64,000 bases of DNA. Source: Sphingobacterium sp. HMA12 (GTDB taxonomy: Bacteria > Bacteroidota > Bacteroidia > Sphingobacteriales > Sphingobacteriaceae). A model generated the notes under the pieces. The model worked only from the letters and a program-made list of their open reading frames with translations, was not told the DNA's origin and made no database searches. Of this stretch, positions 16,167-25,659 are shown one piece after another (the first letter of the stretch is position 1; each line of letters begins with the position of its first letter). The translations under genes were made by a program, and so were the position numbers. The stretch is taken from NCBI RefSeq assembly GCF_002933815.1, contig NZ_BEYR01000004.1:310001-374000 (forward strand), written 5' to 3'.

Positions 16167-17357
16167 TTAATACCCTAATCTGCGCAAAGTGATGTAAGCC
16201 ATCAACCCCGTACTGATTTCCAGCGAGGCTTCATCGACATCGAATGTAGGTGTATGCACCGCAGAAGTTATTCCTTTCGCCTTATTTCCTGTACCTAATC
16301 GGTAGAAACAAGCATTGATTTCTTGCGAGTAGTAAGAAAAATCTTCCGCAGCTGGCCAAAGGTCCAAATCCACGACATTTTCTTTTCCGAGATATTCCTC
16401 TGCAAAAGTGCGCGCACTCTTAGTTAGTTCAGGGGCATTGATCAAAAATGGATAGCCTTTGCGAACTTCGAAGTCACAGGTAGCCCCCATACTTTCGGCG
16501 ATTCCGACAGCCATTTTTACCATCGCCTCATGTGCCTCAGCGCGCCATTGCTCATCGAATGTACGGAATGTACCCTCGAGATAAACCTGATCAGGAATAA
16601 TATTTGTCGCACCATTAGCGATGATTTTGCCAAAAGATAGAACAGTCGGTGTACGAGGATCCGCAAAACGGCTTGCTATCTGCTGTAAAGCGGTAATAAT
16701 ATGCGCTGTGATCACAATCGGATCAATATTCTGATGCGGATGTGCACCGTGCCCCCCTCTTCCTTTTACGGTCATAAACAACTCGTCGCAGGAAGCCATG
16801 TACTTGCCTTCACGAAATCCGACTTTGCCAATTTCAATAAACGGCATTACATGTTGGCCTATGATAGCGGAAGGTGCCGGATTTTGTAGTGCTCCTTCTT
16901 TGATCATAATGGATGCTCCGCCGGGCAAACGCTCTTCTCCGGGCTGAAAGATTAATTTCACCGTACCACCAAATTCAGCCTTCAGGCTATGTAATATCTT
17001 TGCGGTTCCCAACAACGAAGACGTATGCACATCATGGCCACAAGCATGCATGACCCCTGGGTTATTGGATCCATAAGATCGTCCTTCAACTTCCTGAATA
17101 GGCAATGCATCCATATCCGCACGCAAGGCGATTACTTCATCCGAAGCAAGTTCACCTTTAATTAACGCCACGATACCTGTGTCTGCCTTTGCTTCGTAAG
17201 GGATGCCTAATTGATCCAGCTGCGCCTTTACAAATGCCGAAGTATTATATTCTTCAAAGGAAAGTTCAGGGTTTTGATGAAGATGTCTGCGGTTAGCAAC
17301 TGTATCTTCAAAATATTGATGGGCTAAGGCCAGGACTTTTTCTTTCGTACTTGCCAT
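16167..17357 (-). CDS. M20 family metallopeptidase / amidohydrolase
   Basis: 396 residues, M20D type (IAA-amino acid hydrolase, N-acyl-amino acid amidohydrolase). Motifs: RRHLHQNPELSFEEYNT, ALRADMDALPIQE, MHACGHDVHTSSLLGTA (metal His-x-Asp with Cys), QPGEERLPGG (catalytic Glu pair), a dimerisation domain with GRGGHGAHPHQNIDP and the final metal residue near VHTPTFDVDE. The preferred start is the ATG at 17355-17357 (MASTKEKVLALAHQYFEDTV); a longer frame would run into the SPOR gene. The real acyl substrate is unknown. Confidence 0.9.
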   Translation of the reverse strand: MASTKEKVLALAHQYFEDTVANRRHLHQNPELSFEEYNTSAFVKAQLDQLGIPYEAKADTGIVALIKGELASDEVIALRADMDALPIQEVEGRSYGSNNPGVMHACGHDVHTSSLLGTAKILHSLKAEFGGTVKLIFQPGEERLPGGASIMIKEGALQNPAPSAIIGQHVMPFIEIGKVGFREGKYMASCDELFMTVKGRGGHGAHPHQNIDPIVITAHIITALQQIASRFADPRTPTVLSFGKIIANGATNIIPDQVYLEGTFRTFDEQWRAEAHEAMVKMAVGIAESMGATCDFEVRKGYPFLINAPELTKSARTFAEEYLGKENVVDLDLWPAAEDFSYYSQEINACFYRLGTGNKAKGITSAVHTPTFDVDEASLEISTGLMAYITLRRLGY

Positions 17358-17370
17358 AAGGTTGTTTGAT

Positions 17371-17829
17371 TTATTGATAAACAAAAACGCTTTCTGAAAA
17401 TACGAAAACGTTACTAAAATATTGACGCAGCTCACGCATAAACGCATTCGCTTCGGAACGACTTCTAAAGTCGCCCACCTTCACCCGATAATTGGGTTCA
17501 TCATAAGTGATATAGGTATCAACATCTTTATACATTCCCCGAAAACGAGTTTGCTCTGAAAAAGCTTGGTTTCGACTGGATCCAGCAAAGATCTGGACGC
17601 GAAAGCCTCTCACCTTGACTCTTGTTGCCGCGGAACGTACAACAGGTTTAGAAGGCACTGTCGTGGTTTTGCTTTCGACAGGATTGATTCCCATTGCTGC
17701 CCTAAAATTTTGAAGCTGTGTAATCAAAGAATCTTTGGTTACCATCACTCCACCCTTTTCCTGTGCTTTTACGTGAACGATCGTAAATAGCACAAATGCA
17801 TGTATGAAAATCAATCCTCTCTTCAGCAT
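17371..17829 (-). CDS. SPOR domain exported protein
   Basis: 152 residues with a signal peptide (MLKRGLIFIHAFVLFTIVHV, then KAQ), a linker and a C-terminal SPOR domain (about 75-150): VRGFRVQIFAGSSRNQAFSE, YDEPNYRVKVGDFRSRSEAN and FVFSESVFVYQ. SPOR domains bind denuded peptidoglycan glycan strands, often at division sites. It lies between secA and the M20 gene on the same strand. Confidence 0.85.
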   Translation of the reverse strand: MLKRGLIFIHAFVLFTIVHVKAQEKGGVMVTKDSLITQLQNFRAAMGINPVESKTTTVPSKPVVRSAATRVKVRGFRVQIFAGSSRNQAFSEQTRFRGMYKDVDTYITYDEPNYRVKVGDFRSRSEANAFMRELRQYFSNVFVFSESVFVYQ

Positions 17830-17849
17830 AGTTTAACTTTTCTTATCGA

Positions 17850-20800
17850 TTAGTTATTTGCGCCGTGGCAATTTTTATATTTTTTACCGGAACCACAAGG
17901 ACATTCGTCATTGCGTCCCACTGTATTCTCGTTACGAACAGGTTCTTTTGGACCATCATTCATATCCTCTTCACTGACACCTGTTGGGGAAGCCAACTCT
18001 GCTTTTGTTTCAACCGTTTTTACAGGTGCTTGGGTTACTTGTCTAGCCTGTAATGAGGTTGTTTCCTGCCCTGGGATCTCTCCTTTGAAAATAAAGCTCA
18101 CGACGTCCTTGTTCATAGAAGCCAACATAGACTTGAACAAATTAAAGGCTTCCATTTTATAGATAATGATTGGATCCTTTTGTTCATAAACAGCATTTTG
18201 AACAGATTGTTTTAGATCATCCATTTCACGTAAATGCTCTTTCCATGCTTCGTCGATCAAAGCCAATACAATGCCTTTTTCAAAGGATTTGAAAACCTCT
18301 TTACCATTGCTATCAATCGCTTTCTTCAGATTCGCAGAAACTTGAATACCACGGATACCATCTGTAAATGGAATTACCACGTTTTCAACAATCTGTCCTC
18401 GTTCAGCATACACATTATTCAATACAGGAACTGTTAATGCACCAATCGCTTCTATTTTATGATGATATGCTCTGCTTGCTTGATCAAAAAGACGATCTGT
18501 CAACCCTTCGATCTTTCCTTGGCCAAATTCTTCTGCCGTGATTTCTGGTGTGATGGCAAAAATACGGATGACCTCAATTTGAAAGTCTTCGTAATTACCT
18601 TGCTCTTTGGCTTCAGCAACAATTTCTTCAGCAACATCAAAGATCATATTATTCAAATCCACATCCAAACGCTCGCCAAACAACGCATTTTTACGTTTAG
18701 TGTAGATTACGGTACGTTGTGAGTTCATTACGTCATCGTATTCCAATAGACGCTTACGAATTCCAAAGTTGTTCTCCTCAACCTTACGTTGTGCTCGTTC
18801 GATAGATTTGGTCAACATGCTATGTTGCATCACTTCACCCTCTTCGACCCCCATTTTCACCATGATATTGGAGATTCTTTCAGAAGCAAACAAACGCATT
18901 AAGTTGTCTTCTAACGATACGAAGAATTGTGATGATCCCGGATCTCCCTGACGACCAGCACGACCACGTAGCTGACGGTCAACACGACGAGACTCATGTC
19001 TTTCAGTACCGATAATTGCAAGACCACCAGCATTTTTTACTTCTTCAGTCAATTTAATATCCGTACCACGACCAGCCATATTCGTCGCGATAGTCACTTG
19101 TCCGGGACGTCCGGCTTCAGCAACGATATCGGCTTCTTTTTGGTGAAGCTTTGCATTCAATACATTATGTCTGATCTTACGTAATTGAAGCATACGGCTC
19201 AATAGCTCGGAAATTTCTACCGATGTTGTACCGACTAGCACAGGGCGTCCCTGATCTGTCAACCGTTGAATTTCTTCGGCTACTGCGTTGTATTTTTCGC
19301 GTGCAGTACGGTAAATCAGATCCTGACGGTCTTCCCGTTGGGCAACGCGATTGGTAGGGATTTCTACAACATCCAATTTATAAATTTCCCAAAGTTCTCC
19401 GGCTTCTGTTGAAGCAGTACCTGTCATACCTGAAAGTTTGTGGTACATACGGAAGTAATTCTGTAAGGTAATCGTCGCGTAAGTTTGTGTAGCATCTTCG
19501 ACCTTCACATTCTCTTTTGCTTCGATCGCCTGGTGCAAACCGTCTGAGTAGCGACGACCATCCATGATACGGCCAGTTTGCTCATCGACAATTTTCACTT
19601 TACCCTCATCCACGATATATTCCACATCGTTCTCAAACAAGGTATATGCTTTCAATAGCTGATTAATGGAGTGGATACGATCTGCTTTAATCGAGTAATC
19701 GCGCAATAAGTCTTCTTTCTGAGCTGCTTTTTCTTCCAAAGTCAACGAAGACTTTTCAATTTCTGCAATTTCAGTACCTACATCAGGTAAAATAAAGAAT
19801 GAAGGATCTTCTCCTGTCGCTGTAATTAATTCAATACCTTTTTCAGTCAGTTCGACCTGATTGTTTTTCTCATCAATGACAAAATAAAGCTCTGCATCGA
19901 CTTTAGGCATATTTTTATTTTGTTCTTGCATATAGTAGTTTTCTACTTTTTGCAAGATGGAACGATTGGCGCCTTCACTCAAGAACTTGATTAAGGCTTT
20001 ATTTTTAGGTAGACCTCTGTACGCCCTCAATAAAGCTAAACCACCACCTTCAACATCAGAATCACCAGCAGCCAATGCTTTTTTAGCATCATTTAATACA
20101 GTATTGATATAAGCTTTTTGAACATGCACCAAACGCTCAATACGTGGTTTCAATTGATAGAATTCATGTTGATCGCCACGGGGGATCGGACCTGAAATAA
20201 TCAATGGTGTACGGGCGTCATCAATTAAAACGGAGTCAACCTCATCGACCATGGCAAAATGCAATTTACCTTGCACCAATGCATCAGGCGTCTGAACCAT
20301 ATTATCACGTAAATAGTCGAAACCAAATTCGTTGTTTGTACCATATACGATATCGGATTGGTATGCTTTACGACGTTGCGGTGAGTTTGGTTGGTGTTTA
20401 TCAATACAATCTACGGATAAGCCGTGGAATTCAAATAATGGTGCGTTCCATTCAGAGTCACGGCGAGCAAGATAGTCATTGACGGTCACGATATGCACCC
20501 CTTGTCCAGAAAGTGCATTTAGATAAGTTGGCAAGGTTCCGACCAATGTCTTACCCTCACCTGTTGCCATCTCAGCAATCTTGCCGCTATGTAGTACAAT
20601 ACCACCGATCAACTGCACATCATAATGTATCATGTTCCAGGTTACCTCAGTACCAGCAGCCATCCACTTGTTCTTCCAAATAGCTTTATCACCATTGATA
20701 ATAACGTTTGGCTTGTAGACAGCGAGTTCTCTGTCAAAATCACTGGCAGTAACTTCCAATTCTTCGTTTTCTGTCAAACGTCTTGAAGTTTCCTTCACCA

Positions 20801-21137
20801 CAGCAAACGCCTCCGGTAAAATATCCTTCAATATCTCTTCCAACTTCTTATCACGATCTTTAGACAATTTGTCTACTTGCTCGTAAATAGAAGTCTTTTT
20901 AGCCATATCGTCCTCATCTTGATCCGCCTCTGTTTTAAGCGCCTCTATTTCTTGGTCAATATCTGCAAGGTAATTTTTAATTCTTTCTTTGAAGTCAACG
21001 GTCTTGGCACGTAACTCGTCATTGGTTAGATTTGAAAGTTTATCATATTCAGCTTTGATTTGCTCTACAACTGGCTGAATCCCCTTGATATCTCTTTCGG
21101 ATTTACTTCCAAATAATTTACTTAAAAACTTTAACAT
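17850..21137 (-). CDS. secA: Preprotein translocase ATPase SecA
   Basis: 1095 residues, about 190 longer than E. coli SecA, as usual for Bacteroidota. DEAD-like ATPase 1 has MATGEGKTLVGTLPTYLNAL (Walker A) and VDEVDSVLIDDARTPLIISG (Walker B). Extra sequence occurs within NBD1 at about 335-480 (HVQKAYINTVLNDAKKALAA through EEKAAQKEDLLRDYSIKADR). NBD2 has MAGRGTDIKL and RQLRGRAGRQGDPGSSQFF. The C-terminus ends with the zinc SEC-C motif RNDECPCGSGKKYKNCHG. It drives Sec-dependent export across the inner membrane; the many signal-peptide proteins here depend on it. Confidence 0.97.
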   Translation of the reverse strand: MLKFLSKLFGSKSERDIKGIQPVVEQIKAEYDKLSNLTNDELRAKTVDFKERIKNYLADIDQEIEALKTEADQDEDDMAKKTSIYEQVDKLSKDRDKKLEEILKDILPEAFAVVKETSRRLTENEELEVTASDFDRELAVYKPNVIINGDKAIWKNKWMAAGTEVTWNMIHYDVQLIGGIVLHSGKIAEMATGEGKTLVGTLPTYLNALSGQGVHIVTVNDYLARRDSEWNAPLFEFHGLSVDCIDKHQPNSPQRRKAYQSDIVYGTNNEFGFDYLRDNMVQTPDALVQGKLHFAMVDEVDSVLIDDARTPLIISGPIPRGDQHEFYQLKPRIERLVHVQKAYINTVLNDAKKALAAGDSDVEGGGLALLRAYRGLPKNKALIKFLSEGANRSILQKVENYYMQEQNKNMPKVDAELYFVIDEKNNQVELTEKGIELITATGEDPSFFILPDVGTEIAEIEKSSLTLEEKAAQKEDLLRDYSIKADRIHSINQLLKAYTLFENDVEYIVDEGKVKIVDEQTGRIMDGRRYSDGLHQAIEAKENVKVEDATQTYATITLQNYFRMYHKLSGMTGTASTEAGELWEIYKLDVVEIPTNRVAQREDRQDLIYRTAREKYNAVAEEIQRLTDQGRPVLVGTTSVEISELLSRMLQLRKIRHNVLNAKLHQKEADIVAEAGRPGQVTIATNMAGRGTDIKLTEEVKNAGGLAIIGTERHESRRVDRQLRGRAGRQGDPGSSQFFVSLEDNLMRLFASERISNIMVKMGVEEGEVMQHSMLTKSIERAQRKVEENNFGIRKRLLEYDDVMNSQRTVIYTKRKNALFGERLDVDLNNMIFDVAEEIVAEAKEQGNYEDFQIEVIRIFAITPEITAEEFGQGKIEGLTDRLFDQASRAYHHKIEAIGALTVPVLNNVYAERGQIVENVVIPFTDGIRGIQVSANLKKAIDSNGKEVFKSFEKGIVLALIDEAWKEHLREMDDLKQSVQNAVYEQKDPIIIYKMEAFNLFKSMLASMNKDVVSFIFKGEIPGQETTSLQARQVTQAPVKTVETKAELASPTGVSEEDMNDGPKEPVRNENTVGRNDECPCGSGKKYKNCHGANN

Positions 21138-21218
21138 AATTTTTTTTCTATCTCAACTAAAGATTTTGTACAATAATGACTCCAAAGTAAAATTGCAGAC
21201 AATTTGACACTAATCGGG

Positions 21219-21226
21219 CAAATTTA
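21219..21226 (-). promoter_or_regulatory. -7 element TAAATTTG of secA
   Basis: On the complement TAAATTTG lies 82 nt before the secA ATG and fits TAnnTTTG. A perfect palindrome sits just upstream of it. Confidence 0.4.
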
Positions 21227-21230
21227 GTTA

Positions 21231-21247
21231 TTAGATATGATATCTAA
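21231..21247. promoter_or_regulatory. 17-bp palindrome upstream of the secA promoter element
   Basis: TTAGATAT-G-ATATCTAA is a perfect palindrome with 8-bp arms and one central base. It ends 4 nt upstream of the secA -7 element, within the -33 region. Possible operator; no factor is suggested. Confidence 0.35.
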
Positions 21248-21477
21248 CAGCTTACCACTATTTTTTTTGCGTTATTTTTTTCAATTGGATGCGCATCTTA
21301 TTTTACTCGTCTCAATTTATCCTATTCTCACCTCATTTATCCTATTATTGAGGACGTTCTATTCCCTTTATCTTGGTTATTTGTTCTTTACACCCCGAAT
21401 AGTAGCACTTGAAAGAAAACAGGTAGTGCTGCTGCACAAGCGACCTGTTATTACGGCTACCAAATATTGGGACGATG

Positions 21478-22347
21478 TTATGAAAGAAACAATTTTTTAT
21501 CCGAATGCGGGATCAAACCCATCTCCTGAGCCTTTTGAAACATTTTAGTAATTGCATTCCGTCCTTCAATGCCCAATTCAACTGAATATTTATTGACATA
21601 AAGTTCAATATGCTTATACATCACCTCCTCACTCATCTCCTGCGCATGGCTACGGATAAATTCCAATCCGGACTTTGGATTTGTAAAAGCAAACTCGACG
21701 CTCTCCTTTAAAATTGCATTAAGCGTGTCTTTCACATCCTTCGGCAACGAACGTTTTACGACAATACCACCCAGCGGAATCGGAAATTTTGTCGTACTTT
21801 CCCAATATTCTCCCAAATCGACGACTTTATACAGTCCTTTTTCTCCATATGTAAACCGATTTTCATGAATAATAAGCCCCAAATCAATTGAACCATCCAA
21901 GAGCGCCCCTTCTATATCAGAAAAAACCAGTTCTATTTTATTGGTTAATTCCGGGAATGCCAAGCCCAACAGAAAATTTGCAGTTGTAAACTTCCCTGGA
22001 TATCCCACCTTTAACTTATCAAATTCGCCTAAACCGCCACCATTTTTTAGCTTCTCCTTGAGCACTTCCGCCAAAGCAGCATCTTTTGTGATTAGCATCG
22101 GACCCACACCAAAGCCCAAGGCGCTACCCGCATCCAACAGTTCGTAATCTTCAATGGCATAAGCAAAAGCGTGATAGCTCAATTTGGTGATATCCAGTTC
22201 TCCTTGAAAAGCCTTTAAATTTAATGTCTCAACATCCTGATAAGCTACATCAAAATCCAACCCTTTCGTATCTATTTTATGATGGATCAAGGCATCAAAA
22301 ATAAATGTATCATTCGGACAGGGAGAAAACCCCAATGTTAATTTCAT
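21478..22347 (-). CDS. mqnD: 1,4-dihydroxy-6-naphthoate synthase MqnD
   Basis: 289 residues. MqnD converts cyclic dehypoxanthine futalosine into 1,4-dihydroxy-6-naphthoate in the futalosine route to menaquinone. The N-terminus MKLTLGFSPCPNDTFIFDAL is the family signature, followed by DVETLNLKAFQGELDITKLS and SALGFGVGPMLITKD; the fold is a periplasmic-binding-protein-like two-domain enzyme. The ATG at 22345-22347 is chosen because a 21-residue upstream extension lacks family features. Other mqn genes are not in the window. Confidence 0.92.
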   Translation of the reverse strand: MKLTLGFSPCPNDTFIFDALIHHKIDTKGLDFDVAYQDVETLNLKAFQGELDITKLSYHAFAYAIEDYELLDAGSALGFGVGPMLITKDAALAEVLKEKLKNGGGLGEFDKLKVGYPGKFTTANFLLGLAFPELTNKIELVFSDIEGALLDGSIDLGLIIHENRFTYGEKGLYKVVDLGEYWESTTKFPIPLGGIVVKRSLPKDVKDTLNAILKESVEFAFTNPKSGLEFIRSHAQEMSEEVMYKHIELYVNKYSVELGIEGRNAITKMFQKAQEMGLIPHSDKKLFLS

Positions 22348-22429
22348 TTTATCCTTCTTTAAAAAATGAACCGATAAAAACATTTTAAACGATCCCTGTG
22401 GTATAGCCACAGCTGTTTACATTTTTGTT

Positions 22430-22690
22430 TTATACAGTCACTTTATGTGTAATTAAATATAATATCATGGCCAAAAATGTCATGATGATAATTCCTTTCC
22501 CTACGTGATCATTACCTGAGCGATATGCAAACCTTAAGAAAATCAAATTGATCAATACAGCAATGGTATACGTTGCCATTGGCTTGTCAGGAAGAAAATG
22601 AAGTTCGATATCAGTGAAACGCACCAGTAAAAATGCGAGTAAGGGAAATATAATGCCTATGCCAAGGCCTATCCAAAGATTATTTTTCAC
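22430..22690 (-). CDS. Small three-helix membrane protein after surE
   Basis: 86 residues with three predicted membrane helices (about 5-24, 39-57, 64-82) joined by short polar loops (FTDIELHFLPDKPMA; AYRSGNDHVGK). No family recognised. It overlaps the surE 3' end by 11 nt, so it is probably translated with it. Small genes of this kind at this place occur in relatives, but I cannot name them. Confidence 0.65.
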   Translation of the reverse strand: MKNNLWIGLGIGIIFPLLAFLLVRFTDIELHFLPDKPMATYTIAVLINLIFLRFAYRSGNDHVGKGIIIMTFLAMILYLITHKVTV

Positions 22691-23489
22691 TCTTGCTGTA
22701 TTGGGTCATACCATCCAAATGATCAAAACTCCATGAATTCAGTTCCGGAATAGCATGATGTGCAGTCATGTCAAATTGTGTAGGAACAACGGATACATAG
22801 CCATTTGCTAATGCAAAACTATCCGTATCTTCTCCACGGTCTTGCAAGACAAATTTTCCTGTGGTCCAATAATAATCACGGTTATGTGGATCAATACGTT
22901 CATCAAATTCCTCTACCCAGTGTCCTCCAGCCTGTCTACAAATTTTAATACCTTTAAATCCTTGTGTTTGCGGAAAATTGACATTGAGCAATGTATTTTT
23001 TGGTAGACCATTGGCCAAAACTTGTTCCGTTATGGAAATCACATAAGGTCTGCAGTAGCTAAAGTCCGCATCATGGGAAAAATTGTCCAGCGAAAAACCA
23101 ACAGAAGGAATTCCTTCGATAGCTCCTTCGACCGCAGCAGACATTGTTCCAGAATATAAAACATTAATTGAATTATTCAGCCCGTGATTAATACCAGACA
23201 CACAGATATCCGGTTTTTGCCCTTTGAAGACTTTATTAACGGCAAGCTTGACGCAATCAACGGGCGTTCCCGAACATTGATACATCTCTACTCCTTCATA
23301 AAGATTAATTTTATCCAATCGCAACGGTCTACCAAGCGTGATCGCATGGCCCATACCCGATTGTGCCGAATCCGGCGCTACCACAACCACATTGCCTATT
23401 TTTTGCATTTCTTCTAACAACACCTTAATTCCCGGAGCTGTGATACCATCGTCATTAACAACTAAAATATTCGGTTTCTTCTTTACCAT
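22680..23489 (-). CDS. surE: 5'/3'-nucleotidase SurE
   Basis: 269 residues. SurE is a metal-dependent survival-protein nucleotidase/phosphatase. NILVVNDDGITAPGIKVLLE carries the metal-binding NDDG (about residue 10); VVVAPDSAQSGMGHAITLG, SGTPVDCVKLAV, DICVSGINHGLNNSINVLYS and SGTMSAAVEGAIEGIPSVGFS are all typical. The ATG at 23487-23489 gives the standard MVKKKPNILV start; a further in-frame ATG 5 codons upstream is less likely. It is first in an operon with the small membrane protein. Confidence 0.95.
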   Translation of the reverse strand: MVKKKPNILVVNDDGITAPGIKVLLEEMQKIGNVVVVAPDSAQSGMGHAITLGRPLRLDKINLYEGVEMYQCSGTPVDCVKLAVNKVFKGQKPDICVSGINHGLNNSINVLYSGTMSAAVEGAIEGIPSVGFSLDNFSHDADFSYCRPYVISITEQVLANGLPKNTLLNVNFPQTQGFKGIKICRQAGGHWVEEFDERIDPHNRDYYWTTGKFVLQDRGEDTDSFALANGYVSVVPTQFDMTAHHAIPELNSWSFDHLDGMTQYSKSEK

Positions 23490-23644
23490 ATACGAAGTTA
23501 GCAAATCTGAAAAATAAAAACCGTAAGAAAATTTGTCTTAATAGATCCTTTACATAAGTACGACATCGATTGCGTAAGATTATATAGCTTTTAATAAATA
23601 TTAGCCCTAAATTTAGCTTTCAAATAAAGAAAAATCATTCAGTT

Positions 23645-24490
23645 ATGAGCATTAATTTTGAATCCCGTTATGCAATCGGGCCTAAAGAATACAAAACGTT
23701 AGACACGCAAGGATTAAGAGATAACTTTCTCATTGAAAAAGTTTTTGAAACTGATAAAATTAACTTTGTCTACACGCATTATGACCGTTACATGGCCGGT
23801 GGTGCAATGCCCGTAAATTCAAAAATCAAATTAGAAACAATCCCTGAATTATTAAAAGAACCTTACTTCCTTTCGAGAAGAGAATTAGGTATCATCAATG
23901 TCGGTGGGAATGGACAGGTGGAAGTAGATGGAACATCATATGAACTTAAAACCAAAGAAGCACTTTACATCGGGCAAGGTTCAAAAGATATCTATTTCTC
24001 AAGTCAGGACAGTTCAAACCCGGCAAAATTTTATTTAAATTCAACCCCAGCTCACCATAGTTATCCCACAAAAAAGGTGACCAAGGAAGATGCCAATAAA
24101 ATAGAATTAGGATCCCTGGAAACAGCCAACCACCGTACCATCAACCAAATGTTGCTGAATAAAGTTGTACAAACCTGTCAATTACAAATGGGAATGACGG
24201 AACTAAAGCCAGGATCGGTATGGAACACTATGCCTTCGCATACACATGACCGTCGTATGGAGGTTTATTTTTACTTTGAATTGCCAAAAGGTCAGGCAGT
24301 ATCTCATTTTATGGGACCGATAGACGAAACGCGTCACATTTGGATGCATAATGATCAAGCGGTCATTTCTCCGCCTTGGTCAATTCACTCGGGGGCAGGA
24401 ACATCCAACTATACGTTTATCTGGGGTATGGCGGGTGAAAACCTGGACTACGATGACATGGACAAATGTGCTATCACTGAGCTTAAGTAG
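23645..24490 (+). CDS. kduI: 4-deoxy-L-threo-5-hexosulose-uronate ketol-isomerase KduI
   Basis: 281 residues, the usual length. KduI isomerises 5-keto-4-deoxyuronate to 3-deoxy-D-glycero-2,5-hexodiulosonate in pectin and glycosaminoglycan uronate catabolism. A double cupin is seen; the zinc site is in SHTHDRRMEVYFYFELPKGQ with a later HMG/SGAGTSNYTFIWGMAGEN block. The start MSINFESRYAIGPKEYKTLD matches family members. It is first in an operon with a DUF4861 gene and kduD (44-nt and -1-nt gaps). Confidence 0.96.
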   Translation: MSINFESRYAIGPKEYKTLDTQGLRDNFLIEKVFETDKINFVYTHYDRYMAGGAMPVNSKIKLETIPELLKEPYFLSRRELGIINVGGNGQVEVDGTSYELKTKEALYIGQGSKDIYFSSQDSSNPAKFYLNSTPAHHSYPTKKVTKEDANKIELGSLETANHRTINQMLLNKVVQTCQLQMGMTELKPGSVWNTMPSHTHDRRMEVYFYFELPKGQAVSHFMGPIDETRHIWMHNDQAVISPPWSIHSGAGTSNYTFIWGMAGENLDYDDMDKCAITELK

Positions 24491-24534
24491 TTTTTTGGAG
24501 ATAGAGATCTGAGATTCTTTAACAAAAATATCAA

Positions 24535-25659
24535 ATGAAAAAAACATTCATATTAAGTTTAGCGCTGGGGCTTTCAAGTATCGCCTTTGCCCAAAACAAT
24601 AAGACAATCACAGTAAATAATCCTTCAGCTGTAACTAGAACAGAGCTGATCAGTATTCCTTATACAACGTTCGAAAAACATTTCGAACTGAAGAAAAATG
24701 TCTTTACGATCATCGACAGCAAAAATAAACAGGAACTGGCTTACCAATTGGAAAAATTAGGACAGCCAACACCTCAAAATGTGCTGATACAAGTCTCCAT
24801 TGCGCCCAAAAGCGCTTTAACTTTTGGCGTAACCGGAAACAATCCCCAAGCCGTTGCTTCCAAAGCATATGCACGTTACGTCCCTGAACGTAAAGATGAC
24901 TTTGCCTGGGAAAATGACATTGCTGCATTCAGAGCTTATGGAAAAGCTTTGGAAGGCAGCTCCGAGGATGCTCAGGGATTTGATTTTTGGGCTAAACGTA
25001 GTAACGACCTCGTTATTGACGAATGGTATAAAACAGGAGATTACCACGCCGATCATGGAAAAGGTTTAGATTATTATTCTGTAGGTCAGACCCTAGGAGT
25101 AGGAGACGCAACTCCATTTATTGACCAGGAAGTCGTCTATCACAAACATTATCGTCAATACAAAGTGCTGGATAATGGTCCTTTACGCACTACATTTAAG
25201 CTAATATATGATCCAGAAAATGTAAAAGGACAGCATATACAAGTTGAAAAGACAGTCTCTCTGGATGCGGGAAGCCAGCTGAACAAAATAAGTTATGCAA
25301 TCAAAAATACGACTTCAGGCAGTACAGCTGTAGTCGTTGGTCTTGCCAAACGTAAAGAGGATAAACCGCAGCTCTTAAACGATCCTAAAAATGGTTTTTT
25401 GGCATATTGGGAGCCTGCTGAAGGAGATAAAATCACTGGAACAGCTGTCATCTTACCTAAAATAAACTATGTATTTAAGGATAGTCCCAAACAGTTTTTA
25501 TTGGCGACTACGGTCAAAAATGACCAACCTTTGGTCTATTTCGCCGGAGCTGCATTTAATAAGGCAGGTAAAATAACCAGTTTTGATCAATGGCAATCCT
25601 ATATCAAAGAATTCAGAAATAACTTAAATCAACCATTAACGATAAAATACGCAAAATAA
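24535..25659 (+). CDS. Exported DUF4861 protein in the uronate operon
   Basis: 374 residues with a signal peptide (MKKTFILSLALGLSSIAFAQ). The body matches DUF4861: KTITVNNPSAVTRTELISIP, DDFAWENDIAAFRAYGKAL, WYKTGDYHADHGKGLDYYSV and LDAGSQLNKISYAIKNTT. It looks like a mostly beta protein, possibly a galactose-mutarotase-like or lyase-like fold. DUF4861 genes are often found with kdu and unsaturated-uronate genes in Bacteroidota, so a role in oligouronide handling in the periplasm is a reasonable inference. The 3' end overlaps the kduD start by 1 nt. Confidence 0.85.
   Translation: MKKTFILSLALGLSSIAFAQNNKTITVNNPSAVTRTELISIPYTTFEKHFELKKNVFTIIDSKNKQELAYQLEKLGQPTPQNVLIQVSIAPKSALTFGVTGNNPQAVASKAYARYVPERKDDFAWENDIAAFRAYGKALEGSSEDAQGFDFWAKRSNDLVIDEWYKTGDYHADHGKGLDYYSVGQTLGVGDATPFIDQEVVYHKHYRQYKVLDNGPLRTTFKLIYDPENVKGQHIQVEKTVSLDAGSQLNKISYAIKNTTSGSTAVVVGLAKRKEDKPQLLNDPKNGFLAYWEPAEGDKITGTAVILPKINYVFKDSPKQFLLATTVKNDQPLVYFAGAAFNKAGKITSFDQWQSYIKEFRNNLNQPLTIKYAK

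Larger units (their letters stand above)
21138..21477. other. 340-nt gene-free region upstream of secA
   Basis: The stretch separates the mqnD stop from the secA start, both on the complement. It holds a TAAATTTG promoter-like element (21219-21226, complement) and a 17-bp palindrome at 21231-21247. An overlapping 103-codon open frame on the + strand (21237-21548) runs into mqnD antisense and is not supported. No RNA gene was recognised. Confidence 0.6.

Noticed and set aside
21237..21548. 103-codon open frame on the + strand between secA and mqnD
   Set aside because: It overlaps the mqnD coding end antisense and shows only AT-rich hydrophobic translation with no domain; treated as chance.
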